Assembly: GCA_964057225.1 (NCBI GenBank)
Contig: OZ059894.1
Span: 21,172,476-21,236,475 of the forward strand
Length of the DNA stretch: 64,000 nucleotides
DNA from: Auanema rhodensis
Lineage: Eukaryota > Nematoda > Chromadorea > Rhabditida > Rhabditidae
Direction of reading: 5' to 3'
Position 1 is the first letter of the stretch. The number at the start of each line of letters is the position of its first letter. Position numbers and translations under genes: made by a program. Below are positions 51,801 through 64,000 of the stretch, in pieces. Under the pieces are notes generated by a model. It ran no database searches and was not told the origin of the DNA. It worked only from the letters and a program-made list of their open reading frames with translations.

Positions 51801-53765
51801 GCATTAGTGTATGTTGAGTTTCCATGTACACTCAACATTGCTTCCAAAAACATTTTGACAAAAATTTTTTCGAAAAATTTCAAAATAATTTAGCAAAAAG
51901 TAGATGTTTTTAGATTCCTTTTTTTAAGGCAAAGACGATGGACAATGTTATTCAACGAAAAAATTAATTCTTCAGGGTGAAAATCGAGGATATAAGTGTG
52001 AACTTATATCAGTTGATATCTCGGTGCATTTTTAAGCTAGCGCAAATCTGATAACACAGATCGACGCAGCTTAAAAATCCGCATCGAATGCACTATACTA
52101 CATTGAGAAACGCTTAATACACAAATTAGTTATGATCGTTTGAAAAATGATGCATTAGTGTATGTTGAGTTTCCATGTACACTCAACATTGCTTCCAAAA
52201 ACATTTTGACAAAAATTTTTTCGAAAAATTTCAAAATAATTTAGCAAAAAGTAGATGTTTTTAGATTTCTTTTTTCAAGGCAAAGACGATGGACAATGTT
52301 ATTCAACGAAAAAATTAATTCTTCAGGGTGAAAATCGAGGATATAAGTGTGAACTTATATCAGTTGATATCTCGGTGCATTTTTAAGCTAGCGCAAATCT
52401 GATAACACAGATCGACGCAGCTTAAAAATCCGCATCGAATGCACTATACTACATCAAGAAACGCTTAATACACAAATTAGTTATGATCGTTTGAAAAATG
52501 ATGCATTAGTGTATGTTGAGTTTCCATGTACACTCAACATTGCTTCCAAAAACATTTTGACAAAAATTTTTTCGAAAAATTTCAAAATAATTTAGCAAAA
52601 AGTAGATGTTTTTAGATTTCTGTTTTTAAGGCAAAGACGATGGACAATGTTATTCAACGAAAAAATTAATTCTTCAGGGTGAAAATCGAGGATATAAGTG
52701 TGAACTTATATCAGTTGATATCTCGGTGCATTTTTAAGCTAGCGCAAATTTGATAACACAGATCGACGCAGCTTAAAAATCCGCATCGAATGCACTATAC
52801 TACATTGAGAAACGCTTAATACACAAATTAGTTATGATCGTTTGAAAAATGATGCATTAGTGTATGTTGAGTTTCCATGTACACTCAACATTGCTTCCAA
52901 AAACATTTTGACAAAAATTTTTTCGAAAAATTTCAAAATAATTTAGCAAAAAGTAGATGTTTTTAGATTTCTTTTTTCAAGGCAAAGACGATGGACAATG
53001 TTATTCAACGAAAAAATTAATTCTTCAGGGTGAAAATCGAGGATATAAGTGTGAACTTATATCAGTTGATATCTCGGTGCATTTTTAAGCTAGCGCAAAT
53101 CTGATAACACAGATCGACGCAGCTTAAAAATCCGCATCGAATGCACTATACTACATCAAGAAACGCTTAATACACAAATTAGTTATGATCGTTTGAAAAA
53201 TGATGCATTAGTGTATGTTGAGTTTCCATGTACACTCAACATTGCTTCCAAAAACATTTTGACAAAAATTTTTTCGAAAAATTTCAAAATAATTTAGCAA
53301 AAAGTAGATGTTTTTAGATTCCTTTTTTTAAGGCAAAGACGATGGACAATGTTCTTCAACGAAAAAATTAATTCTTCAGGGTGAAAATCGAGGATATAAG
53401 TGTGAACTTATATCAGTTGATATCTCGGTGCAATTTTCAGCTAGCGCAAATCTGATAACACAGATCGACGCAGCTTAAAAATCCGCATCGAATGCACTAT
53501 ACTACATTGAGAAACGCTTAATACAAAAATTAGTTATGATCGTTTGAAAAATGATGCATTAGTGTATGTTGAGTTTCCATGTACACTCAACATTGCTTCC
53601 AAAAACATTTTGACAAAAATTTTTTCGAAAAATTTCAAAATAATTTAGCAAAAAGTAGATGTTTTTAGATTTCTTTTTTCAAGGCAAAGACGATGGACAA
53701 TGTTATTCAACGAAAAAATTAATTCTTCAGGGTGAAAATCGAGGATATAAGTGTGAACTTATATC
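48852..53765 (+). repeat. 14-monomer block, copy B
   Basis: This matches 43587-48500 monomer by monomer at an offset of 5265 bp, with all rare markers preserved (for example actttactac at 49986, cagcgtaaa in the copy at 50958, gcaattttcag in that at 53415). Near identity over 4.9 kb implies very recent duplication, or else an assembly duplication. Confidence 0.92.
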
Positions 53766-56700
53766 AGTTGATATCTCGGTGCATTTTTAAGCTAGCGCAA
53801 ATCTGATAACACAGATCGACGCAGCTTAAAAATCCGCATCGAATGCACTATACTACATCAAGAAACGCTTAATACACAAATTAGTTATGATCGTTTGAAA
53901 AATGATGCATTAGTGTATGTTGAGTTTCCATGTACACTCAACATTGCTTCCAAAAACATTTTGACAAAAATTTTTTCGAAAAATTTCAAAATAATTTAGC
54001 AAAAAGTAGATGTTTTTAGATTCCTTTTTTTAAGGCAAAGACGATGGACAATGTTCTTCAACGAAAAAATTAATTCTTCAGGGTGAAAATCGAGGATATA
54101 AGTGTAAACTTATATCAGTTGATATCTCGGTGCATTTTTAAGCTAGCGCAAATCTGATAACACAGATCGACGCAGCTTAAAAATCCGCATCGAATGCACT
54201 ATACTACATTGAGAAACGCTTAATACAAAAATTAGTTATGATCGTTTGAAAAATGATGCATTAGTGTATGTTGAGTTTCCATGTACACTCAACATTGCTT
54301 CCAAAAACATTTTGACAAAAATTTTTTCGAAAAATTTCAAAATAATTTAGCAAAAAGTAGATGTTTTTAGATTTCTTTTTTCAAGGCAAAGACGATGGAC
54401 AATGTTATTCAACGAAAAAATTAATTCTTCAGGGTGAAAATCGAGGATATAAGTGTAAACTTATATCAGTTGATATCTCGGTGCATTTTTAAGCTAGCGC
54501 ACATCTGATAACACAGATCGCCGCAGCTTAAAAATCCGCATCGAATGCACTATACTACATTGAGAAACGCTTAATACAAAAATTAGTTATGATCGTTTGA
54601 AAAATGATGCATTAGTGTATGTTGAGTTTCCATGTACACTCAACATTGCTTCCAAAAACATTTTGACAAAAATTTTTTCGAAAAATTTCAGAATAATTCA
54701 GCAAAAAGTAGATGTTTTTAGATTCCTTTTTCCAAGGCAAAGACGATGGACAATGTTATTCAACGAAAAAATTAATTCTTCAGGGTGAAAATCGAGGATA
54801 TAAGTGTGAACTTATATCAGTTGATATCTCGGTGCATTTTTAAGCTAGCGCAAATCTGATAACACAGATCGACGCAGCTTAAAAATCCGCATCGAATGCA
54901 CTATACTACATTGAGAAACGTTTGATACAAAAATTAGTTATGATCGTTTGAAAAATGATGCATTAGTGTATGTTGAGTTTCCATGTACACTCAACATTGC
55001 TTCCAAAAACATTTTGACAAAAATTTTTTTGAAAAATTTCAAAATAATTTAGCAAAAAGTAGATGTTTTTAGATTCCTTTTTTTAAGGCAAAGACGATGG
55101 ACAATGTTATTCAACGAAAAAATTAATTCTTCAGGGTGAAAATCGAGGATATAAGTGTGAACTTATATCAGTTGATATCTCGGTGCATTTTTAAGCTAGC
55201 GCAAATCTGATAACACAGATCGACGCAGCTTAAAAATCCGCATCGAATGCACTATACTACATTGAGAAACGCTTAATACACAAATTAGTTATGATCGTTT
55301 GAAAAATGATGCATTAGTGTATGTTGAGTTTCCATGTACACTCAACATTGCTTCCAAAAACATTTTGACAAAAATTTTTTCGAAAAATTTCAAAATAATT
55401 TAGCAAAAAGTAGATGTTTTTAGATTTTTTTTTTCAAGGCAAAGACGATGGACAATGTTATTCAACGAAAAAATTAATTCTTCAGGGTGAAAATCGAGGA
55501 TATAAGTGTGAACTTATATCAGTTGATATCTCGGTGCATTTTTAAGCTAGCGCAAATCTGATAACACAGATCGACGCAGCTTAAAAATCCGCATCGAATG
55601 CACTATACTACATTGAGAAACGCTTAATACACAAATTAGTTATGATCGTTTGAAAAATGATGCATTAGTGTATGTTGAGTTTCCATGTACACTCAACATT
55701 GCTTCCAAAAACATTTTGACAAAAATTTTTTCGAAAAATTTCAAAATAATTTAGCAAAAAGTAGATGTTTTTAGATTTTTTTTTTCAAGGCAAAGACGAT
55801 GGACAATGTTATTCAACGAAAAAATTAATTCTTCAGGGTGAAAATCGAGGATATAAGTGTGAACTTATATCAGTTGATATCTCGGTGCATTTTTAAGCTA
55901 GCGCAAATCTGATAACACAGATCGACGCAGCTTAAAAATCCGCATCGAATGCACTATACTACATCAAGAAACGCTTAATACACAAATTAGTTATGATCGT
56001 TTGAAAAATGATGCATTAGTGTATGTTGAGTTTCCATGTACACTCAACATTGCTTCCAAAAACATTTTGACAAAAATTTTTTCGAAAAATTTCAAAATAA
56101 TTTAGCAAAAAGTAGATGTTTTTAGATTCCTGTTTTTAAGGCAAAGACGATGGACAATGTTATTCAACGAAAAAATTAATTCTTCAGGGTGAAAATCGAG
56201 GATATAAGTGTGAACTTATATCAGTTGATATCTCGGTGCATTTTTAAGCTAGCGCAAATTTGATAACACAGATCGACGCAGCTTAAAAATCCGCATCGAA
56301 TGCACTATACTACATTGAGAAACGCTTGATAAAAAAATTAGTTATGTTCGTTTGAAAAATGATGCATTAGTGTATGTTGAGTTTCCATGTACACTCAACA
56401 TTGCTTCCAAAAACATTTTGACAAAAATTTTTTCGAAAAATTTCAAAATAATTTAGCAAAAAGTAGATGTTTTTAGATTCCTTTTTTTAAGGCAAAGACG
56501 ATGGACAATGTTATTCAACGAAAAAATTAATTCTTCAGGGTGAAAATCGAGGATATAAGTGTGAACTTATATCAGTTGATATCTCGGTGCATTTTTAAGC
56601 TAGCGCAAATCTGATAACACAGATCGACGCAGCTTAAAAATCCGCATCGAATGCACTATACTACATCAAGAAACGCTTGATACAAAAATTAGTTATGATC

Positions 56701-59700
56701 GTTTGAAAAATGATGCATTAGTGTATGTTGAGTTTCCATGTACACTCAACATTGCTTCCAAAAACATTTTGACAAAAATTTTTTCGAAAAATTTCAAAAT
56801 AATTTAGCAAAAAGTAGATGTTTTTAGATTTCTTTTTTCAAGGCAAAGACGATGGACAATGTTATTCAACGAAAAAATTAATTCTTCAGGGTGAAAATCG
56901 AGGATATAAGTGTGAACTTATATCAGTTGATATCTCGGTGCATTTTTAAGCTAGCGCAAATCTGATAACACAGATCGACGCAGCTTAAAAATCCGCATCG
57001 AATGCACTATACTACATCAAGAAACGCTTAATACACAAATTAGTTATGATCGTTTGAAAAATGATGCATTAGTGTATGTTGAGTTTCCATGTACACTCAA
57101 CATTGCTTCCAAAAACATTTTGACAAAAATTTTTTCGAAAAATTTCAAAATAATTTAGCAAAAAGTAGATGTTTTTAGATTCCTGTTTTTAAGGCAAAGA
57201 CGATGGACAATGTTATTCAACGAAAAAATTAATTCTTCAGGGTGAAAATCGAGGATATAAGTGTGAACTTATATCAGTTGATATCTCGGTGCATTTTTAA
57301 GCTAGCGCAAATTTGATAACACAGATCGACGCAGCTTAAAAATCCGCATCGAATGCACTATACTACATTGAGAAACGCTTGATAAAAAAATTAGTTATGT
57401 TCGTTTGAAAAATGATGCATTAGTGTATGTTGAGTTTCCATGTACACTCAACATTGCTTCCAAAAACATTTTGACAAAAATTTTTTCGAAAAATTTCAAA
57501 ATAATTTAGCAAAAAGTAGATGTTTTTAGATTCCTTTTTTTTAAGGCAAAGACGATGGACAATGTTATTCAACGAAAAAATTAATTCTTCAGGGTGAAAA
57601 TCGAGGATATAAGTGTGAACTTATATCAGTTGATATCTCGGTGCAATTTTAAGCTAGCGCAAATCTGATAACACAGATCGACGCAGCTTAAAAATCCGCA
57701 TCGAATGCACTATACTACATTGAGAAACGCTTAATACAAAAATTAGTTATGATCGTTTGAAAAATGATGCATTAGTGTATGTTGAGTTTCCATGTACACT
57801 CAACATTGCTTCCAAAAACATTTTGACAAAAATTTTTTCGAAAAATTTCAAAATAATTTAGCAAAAAGTAGATGTTTTTAGATTTCTTTTTTCAAGGCAA
57901 AGACGATGGACAATGTTATTCAACGAAAAAATTAATTCTTCAGGGTGAAAATCGAGGATATAAGTGTGAACTTATATCAGTTGATATCTCGGTGCAATTT
58001 TAAGCTAGCGCAAATCTGATAACACAGATCGACGCAGCTTAAAAATCCGCATCGAATGCACTATACTACATTGAGAAACGCTTAATACAAAAATTAGTTA
58101 TGATCGTTTGAAAAATGATGCATTAGTGTATGTTGAGTTTCCATGTACACTCAACATTGCTTCCAAAAACATTTTGACAAAAATTTTTTCGAAAAATTTC
58201 AAAATAATTTAGCAAAAAGTAGATGTTTTTAGATTCCTTTTTCCAAGGCAAAGACGATGGACAATGTTATTCAACGAAAAAATTAATTCTTCAGGGTGAA
58301 AATCGAGGATATAAGTGTGAACTTATATCAGTTGATATCTCGGTGCATTTTTAAGCTAGCGCAAATCTGATAACACAGATCGACGCAGCTTAAAAATCCG
58401 CATCGAATGCACTATACTACATCAAGAAACGCTTGATAAAAAAATTAGTTATGTTCGTTTGAAAAATGATGCATTAGTGTATGTTGAGTTTCCATGTACA
58501 CTCAACATTGCTTCCAAAAACATTTTGACAAAAATTTTTTCGAAAAATTTCAAAATAATTTAGCAAAAAGTAGATGTTTTTAGATTCCTGTTTTTAAGGC
58601 AAAGACGATGGACAATGTTATTCAACGAAAAAAATAATTCTTCAGGGTGAAAATCGAGGATATAAGTGTGAACTTATATCAGTTGATATCTCGGTGCATT
58701 TTTAAGCTAGCGCAAATTTGATAACACAGATCGACGCAGCTTAAAAATCCGCATCGAATGCACTATACTACATTGAGAAACGCTTGATACAAAAATTAGT
58801 TATGATCGTTTGAAAAATGATGCATTAGTGTATGTTGAGTTTCCATGTACACTCAACATTGCTTCCAAAAACATTTTGACAAAAATTTTTTCGAAAAATT
58901 TCAAAATAATTTAGCAAAAAGTAGATGTTTTTAGATTCCATTTTTCAAGGCAAAGACGATAGACAATGTTATTCAACGAAAAAATTAATTCTTCAGGGTG
59001 AAAATCGAGGATATAAGTGTGAACTTATATCAGTTGATATCTCGGTGCATTTTTAAGCTAGCGCAAATCTGATAACACAGATCGACGCAGCTTAAAAATC
59101 CGCATCGAATGCACTATACTACATCAAGAAACGCTTGATACAAAAATTAGTTATGATCGTTTGAAAAATGATGCATTAGTGTATGTTGAGTTTCCATGTA
59201 CACTCAACATTGCTTCCAAAAACATTTTGACAAAAATTTTTTCGAAAAATTTCAAAATAATTTAGCAAAAAGTAGATGTTTTTAGATTCCTGTTTTTAAG
59301 GCAAAGACGATGGACAATGTTATTCAACGAAAAAATTAATTCTTCAGGGTGAAAATCGAGGATATAAGTGTGAACTTATATCAGTTGATATCTCGGTGCA
59401 TTTTTAAGCTAGCGCAAATCTGATAACACAGATCGACGCAGCTTAAAAATCCGCATCGAATGCACTATACTACATTGAGAAACGCTTAATACAAAAATTA
59501 GTTATGATCGTTTGAAAAATGATGCATTAGTGTATGTTGAGTTTCCATGTACACTCAACATTGCTTCCAAAAACATTTTGACAAAAATTTTTTCGAAAAA
59601 TTTCAAAATAATTTAGCAAAAAGTAGATGTTTTTAGATTCCTGTTTTTAAGGCAAAGACGATGGACAATGTTATTCAACGAAAAAATTAATTCTTCAGGG

Positions 59701-60084
59701 TGAAAATCGAGGATATAAGTGTGAACTTATATCAGTTGATATCTCGGTGCATTTTTAAGCTAGCGCAAATCTGATAACACAGATCGACGCAGCTTAAAAA
59801 TCCGCATCGAATGCACTATACTACATTGAGAAACGCTTAATACAAAAATTAGTTATGATCGTTTGAAAAATGATGCATTAGTGTATGTTGAGTTTCCATG
59901 TACACTCAACATTGCTTCCAAAAACATTTTGACAAAAATTTTTTCGAAAAATTTCAAAATAATTTAGCAAAAAGTAGATGTTTTTAGATTTCTTTTTTCA
60001 AGGCAAAGACGATGGACAATGTTATTCAACGAAAAAATTAATTCTTCAGGGTGAAAATCGAGGATATAAGTGTAAACTTATATC
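53766..60084 (+). repeat. Mixed zone without a fixed period
   Basis: Eighteen monomers of known classes in changing order. Local doublets are visible: two all-T/gatgg copies at 55170 and 55521; the pair ATCAAG/cctgttttt then T38/TTCG at 55872 and again at 56925 (offset 1053 bp); and two adjacent gcaattttaag copies at 57628 and 57979. The copy at 54468 has gcacatc and atcgccgc. The copy at 54819 has a T in place of C in the central CG of the near-palindrome. The copy at 58330 has aaaaaataatt. Confidence 0.82.
57276..57627 (+). repeat. 352-bp monomer with one additional T
   Basis: The T-run before aagg (about 57534-57542) is one base longer than in other copies of this class, so later copies shift by one. 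A single-base slip in a homopolymer could be biological or a sequencing error. Confidence 0.85.
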
Positions 60085-62190
60085 AGTTGATATCTCGGTG
60101 CATTTTTAAGCTAGCGCACATCTGATAACACAGATCGACGCAGCTTAAAAATCCGCATCGAATGCACTATACTACATTGAGAAACGCTTAATACAAAAAT
60201 TAGTTATGATCGTTTGAAAAATGATGCATTAGTGTATGTTGAGTTTCCATGTACACTCAACATTGCTTCCAAAAACATTTTGACAAAAATTTTTTCGAAA
60301 AATTTCAGAATAATTCAGCAAAAAGTAGATGTTTTTAGATTCCTTTTTCCAAGGCAAAGACGATGGACAATGTTATTCAACGAAAAAATTAATTCTTCAG
60401 GGTGAAAATCGAGGATATAAGTGTGAACTTATATCAATTGATATCTCGGTGCATTTTTAAGCTAGCGCAAATCTGATAACACAGATCGACGCAGCTTAAA
60501 AATCCGCATCGAATGCACTATTCTACATTGAGAAACGTTTGATACAAAAATTAGTTATGATCGTTTGAAAAATGATGCATTAGTGTATGTTGAGTTTCCA
60601 TGTACACTCAACATTGCTTCCAAAAACATTTTGACAAAAATTTTTTCGAAAAATTTCAAAATAATTTAGCAAAAAGTAGATGTTTTTAGATTCCTTTTTT
60701 TAAGGCAAAGACGATGGACAATGTTATTCAACGAAAAAATTAATTCTTCAGGGTGAAAATCGAGGATATAAGTGTGAACTTATATCAGTTGATATCTCGG
60801 TGCATTTTTAAGCTAGCGCAAATCTGATAACACAGATCGACGCAGCTTAAAAATCCGCATCGAATGCACTATTCTACATTGAGAAACGTTTGATACAAAA
60901 ATTAGTTATGATCGTTTGAAAAATGATGCATTAGTGTATGTTGAGTTTCCATGTACACTCAACATTGCTTCCAAAAACATTTTGACAAAAATTTTTTCGA
61001 AAAATTTCAGAATAATTCAGCAAAAAGTAGATGTTTTTAGATTCCTTTTTCCAAGGCAAAGACGATGGACAATGTTATTCAACGAAAAAATTAATTCTTC
61101 AGGGTGAAAATCGAGGATATAAGTGTGAACTTATATCAGTTGATATCTCGGTGCATTTTTAAGCTAGCGCACATCTGATAACACAGATCGACGCAGCTTA
61201 AAAATCCGCATCGAATGCACTATACTACATTGAGAAACGCTTAATACAAAAATTAGTTATGATCGTTTGAAAAATGATGCATTAGTGTATGTTGAGTTTC
61301 CATGTACACTCAACATTGCTTCCAAAAACATTTTGACAAAAATTTTTTCGAAAAATTTCAGAATAATTCAGCAAAAAGTAGATGTTTTTAGATTCCTTTT
61401 TCCAAGGCAAAGACGATGGACAAAGTTATTCAACGAAAAAATTAATTCTTCAGGGTGAAAATCGAGGATATAAGTGTGAACTTATATCAGTTGATATCTC
61501 GGTGCATTTTTAAGCTAGCGCAAATCTGATAACACAGATCGACGCAGCTTAAAAATCCGCATCGAATGCACTATACTACATTGAGAAACGCTTAATACAA
61601 AAATTAGTTATGATCGTTTGAAAAATGATGCATTAGTGTATGTTGAGTTTCCATGTACACTCAACATTGCTTCCAAAAACATTTTGACAAAAATTTTTTC
61701 GAAAAATTTCAGAATAATTCAGCAAAAAGTAGATGTTTTTAGATTCCTTTTTCCAAGGCAAAGACGATGGACAATGTTATTCAACGAAAAAATTAATTCT
61801 TCAGGGTGAAAATCGAGGATATAAGTGTAAACTTATATCAGTTGATATCTCGGTGCATTTTTAAGCTAGCGCAAATCTGATAACACAGATCGACGCAGCT
61901 TAAAAATCCGCATCGAATGCACTATACTACATTGAGAAACGCTTAATACACAAATTAGTTATGATCGTTTGAAAAATGATGCATTAGTGTATGTTGAGTT
62001 TCCATGTACACTCAACATTGCTTCCAAAAACATTTTGACAAAAATTTTTTCGAAAAATTTCAGAATAATTCAGCAAAAAGTAGATGTTTTTAGATTCCTT
62101 TTTCCAAGGCAAAGACGATGGACAATGTTATTCAACGAAAAAATTAATTCTTCAGGGTGAAAATCGAGGATATAAGTGTGAACTTATATC
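60085..62190 (+). repeat. Local expansion of the G224/C232, tcctttttcc class
   Basis: Five of six consecutive monomers (60085, 60787, 61138, 61489, 61840) belong to this class, which elsewhere occurs singly or at two-monomer spacing. The copy at 60787 shares the private attctac and gtttgata front half of the copy at 60436 but has the G224/C232 end, so it is a hybrid of its neighbours. The copy at 61138 has gcacatc and acaaagtta. The copy at 60436 begins with aattgatatc instead of agttgatatc. Confidence 0.85.
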
Positions 62191-63945
62191 AGTTGATATC
62201 TCGGTGCATTTTTAAGCTAGCGCAAATCTGATAACACAGATCGACGCAGCTTAAAAATCCGCATCGAATGCACTATACTACATCAAGAAACGCTTAATAC
62301 ACAAATTAGTTATGATCGTTTGAAAAATGATGCATTAGTGTATGTTGAGTTTCCATGTACACTCAACATTGCTTCCAAAAACATTTTGACAAAAATTTTT
62401 TCGAAAAATTTCAAAATAATTTAGCAAAAAGTAGATGTTTTTAGATTCCTGTTTTTAAGGCAAAGACGATGGACAATGTTATTCAACGAAAAAATTAATT
62501 CTTCAGGGTGAAAATCGAGGATATAAGTGTAAACTTATATCAGTTGATATCTCGGTGCATTTTTAAGCTAGCGCAAATTTGATAACACAGATCGACGCAG
62601 CTTAAAAATCCGCATCGAATGCACTATACTACATTGAGAAACGCTTAATACAAAAATTAGTTATGATCGTTTGAAAAATGATGCATTAGTGTATGTTGAG
62701 TTTCCATGTACACTCAACATTGCTTCCAAAAACATTTTGACAAAAATTTTTTCGAAAAATTTCAAAATAATTTAGCAAAAAGTAGATGTTTTTAGATTTC
62801 TTTTTTCAAGGCAAAGACGATGGACAATGTTATTCAACGAAAAAATTAATTCTTCAGGGTGAAAATCGAGGATATAAGTGTAAACTTATATCAGTTGATA
62901 TCTCGGTGCATTTTTAAGCTAGCGCACATCTGATAACACAGATCGACGCAGCTTAAAAATCCGCATCGAATGCACTATACTACATTGAGAAACGCTTAAT
63001 ACACAAATTAGTTATGATCGTTTGAAAAATGATGCATTAGTGTATGTTGAGTTTCCATGTACACTCAACTTTGCTTCCAAAAACATTTTGACAAAAATTT
63101 TTTCGAAAAATTTCAAAATAATTTAGCAAAAAGTAGATGTTTTTAGATTCCTTTTTTTAAGGCAAAGACGATGGACAATGTTATTCAACGAAAAAATTAA
63201 TTCTTCAGGGTGAAAATCGAGGATATAAGTGTGAACTTATATCAGTTGATATCTCGGTGCATTTTTAAGCTAGCGCAAATCTGATAACACAGATCGACGC
63301 AGCTTAAAAATCCGCATCGAATGCACTATACTACATCAAGAAACGCTTAATACACAAATTAGTTATGATCGTTTGAAAAATGATGCATTAGTGTATGTTG
63401 AGTTTCCATGTACACTCAACATTGCTTCCAAAAACATTTTGACAAAAATTTTTTCGAAAAATTTCAAAATAATTTAGCAAAAAGTAGATGTTTTTAGATT
63501 CCTGTTTTTAAGGCAAAGACGATGGACAATGTTATTCAACGAAAAAATTAATTCTTCAGGGTGAAAATCGAGGATATAAGTGTGAACTTATATCAGTTGA
63601 TATCTCGGTGCATTTTTAAGCTAGCGCAAATTTGATAACACAGATCGACGCAGCTTAAAAATCCGCATCGAATGCACTATACTACATTGAGAAACGCTTG
63701 ATAAAAAAATTAGTTATGTTCGTTTGAAAAATGATGCATTAGTGTATGTTGAGTTTCCATGTACACTCAACATTGCTTCCAAAAACATTTTGACAAAAAT
63801 TTTTTCGAAAAATTTCAAAATAATTTAGCAAAAAGTAGATGTTTTTAGATTCCTTTTTTCAAGGCAAAGACGATGGACAATGTTATTCAACGAAAAAATT
63901 AATTCTTCAGGGTGAAAATCGAGGATATAAGTGTAAACTTATATC
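62191..63945 (+). repeat. Five monomers of mixed class at the right end
   Basis: In order: ATCAAG/cttaatacac/cctgttttt; T38 with cttaatacaaa and tttctttttt; gcacatc with cttaatacac and a private ctcaacttt; ATCAAG/cttaatacac/cctgttttt; T38/TTCG with tccttttttc. The first and fourth are alike, an offset of 1053 bp. No sign of an array edge is seen here. Confidence 0.82.
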
Positions 63946-64000
63946 AGTTGATATCTCGGTGCATTTTTAAGCTAGCGCAAATCTGATAACACAGATCGAC
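63946..64000 (+). repeat. Partial monomer cut by the window end
   Basis: The last 55 bp match monomer positions 1-55 (agttgatatc to gatcgac), so the array continues beyond the window. Confidence 0.97.

Larger units (their letters stand above)
1..64000 (+). repeat. 351-bp satellite DNA array, 182 complete monomers plus a partial one
   Basis: The whole window is a head-to-tail array of one A+T-rich monomer, with no unrelated sequence inserted anywhere. I phased copies on agttgatatctcgg, which recurs at 1, 352, 703, 1054 and so on to 63946. 179 of the 182 complete copies are exactly 351 bp judged by the phase of these anchors. Every copy lies in the same orientation. Single-base variants shared by non-adjacent copies define monomer classes and higher-order units, the normal signature of unequal crossing-over and gene conversion in satellites. 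Arrays of this kind typically form centromeric or pericentromeric heterochromatin in eukaryotes; that location is inferred. Family and species are not recognised. Confidence 0.98.

Noticed and set aside
43587-53765. Assembly artefact as the explanation for the near-identical block pair
   Set aside because: It cannot be ruled out from sequence alone, but an intervening distinct monomer, one internal substitution and different flanks argue for a real duplication. It is therefore kept as a finding with a read-level check.
1-64000. CRISPR array
   Set aside because: The period is 351 bp and the whole unit is conserved; there are no short repeats separated by unique spacers and no cas genes.
1-64000. 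rDNA spacer, telomeric repeat, or transposon-internal tandem repeat
   Set aside because: No rRNA, short telomere motif, terminal repeat or transposase sequence appears anywhere; the window is only the 351-bp unit. An origin from a mobile element long ago cannot be excluded.

Overview
The window is one uninterrupted tandem array of a satellite DNA. The monomer is 351 bp and about 30% G+C (I counted 107 G/C bases in the first copy). Using the start motif agttgatatc as phase, the window holds 182 complete monomers from base 1 to base 63945, plus the first 55 bp of another. Only three monomers differ in length: a 350-bp copy at 2107-2456, a 414-bp copy with an internal 63-bp duplication at 12987-13400, and a 352-bp copy at 57276-57627. 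All copies lie in the same orientation. I see no protein-coding gene, tRNA, rRNA, transposon or CRISPR array. The short open frames that occur in some copies come from single substitutions and start with TTG.

A 64-kb head-to-tail array of an A+T-rich monomer with higher-order structure points to constitutive, probably (peri)centromeric, heterochromatin of a eukaryote. Monomer length and composition resemble satellites described in insects such as beetles, flies and wasps, but I do not recognise the family and cannot name the organism.

Each monomer has a clear internal plan (monomer coordinates 1-351). Positions 11-77 form a long imperfect inverted repeat with an 11-bp perfect core. Positions 92-108 are a small variable stem-loop. 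Positions 152-179 are an 8-bp stem with a 12-nt loop. Positions 203-221 are an A/T near-palindrome. Positions 256-268 are a T-rich segment with several alleles. Positions 330-351 are a 9-bp stem with a 4-nt loop. Variants shared among copies sit mostly in loops, bulges or wobble positions of the first and third inverted repeats, which is the most interesting signal here.

By shared variants the array divides into zones. 1-3509 holds ten divergent monomers with many private changes. 3510-8423 is a 7-monomer unit repeated twice. 8424-10880 is transitional and then a run of near-identical copies. 10881-15506 holds hybrid monomers and the 63-bp duplication. 15507-22175 is a 4-monomer higher-order repeat with gains and losses. 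22176-27089 is a 3-monomer pattern. 27090-34109 is mixed with an 8-monomer echo. 34110-43586 repeats at 11 and then 10 monomers. 43587-53765 contains a 14-monomer block copied at a 15-monomer (5265-bp) offset with only one difference seen by eye. 53766-63945 is mixed, with a local expansion of one monomer class. No genes act together here; the biology is that of satellite turnover by unequal exchange, and possibly of a structured satellite transcript.
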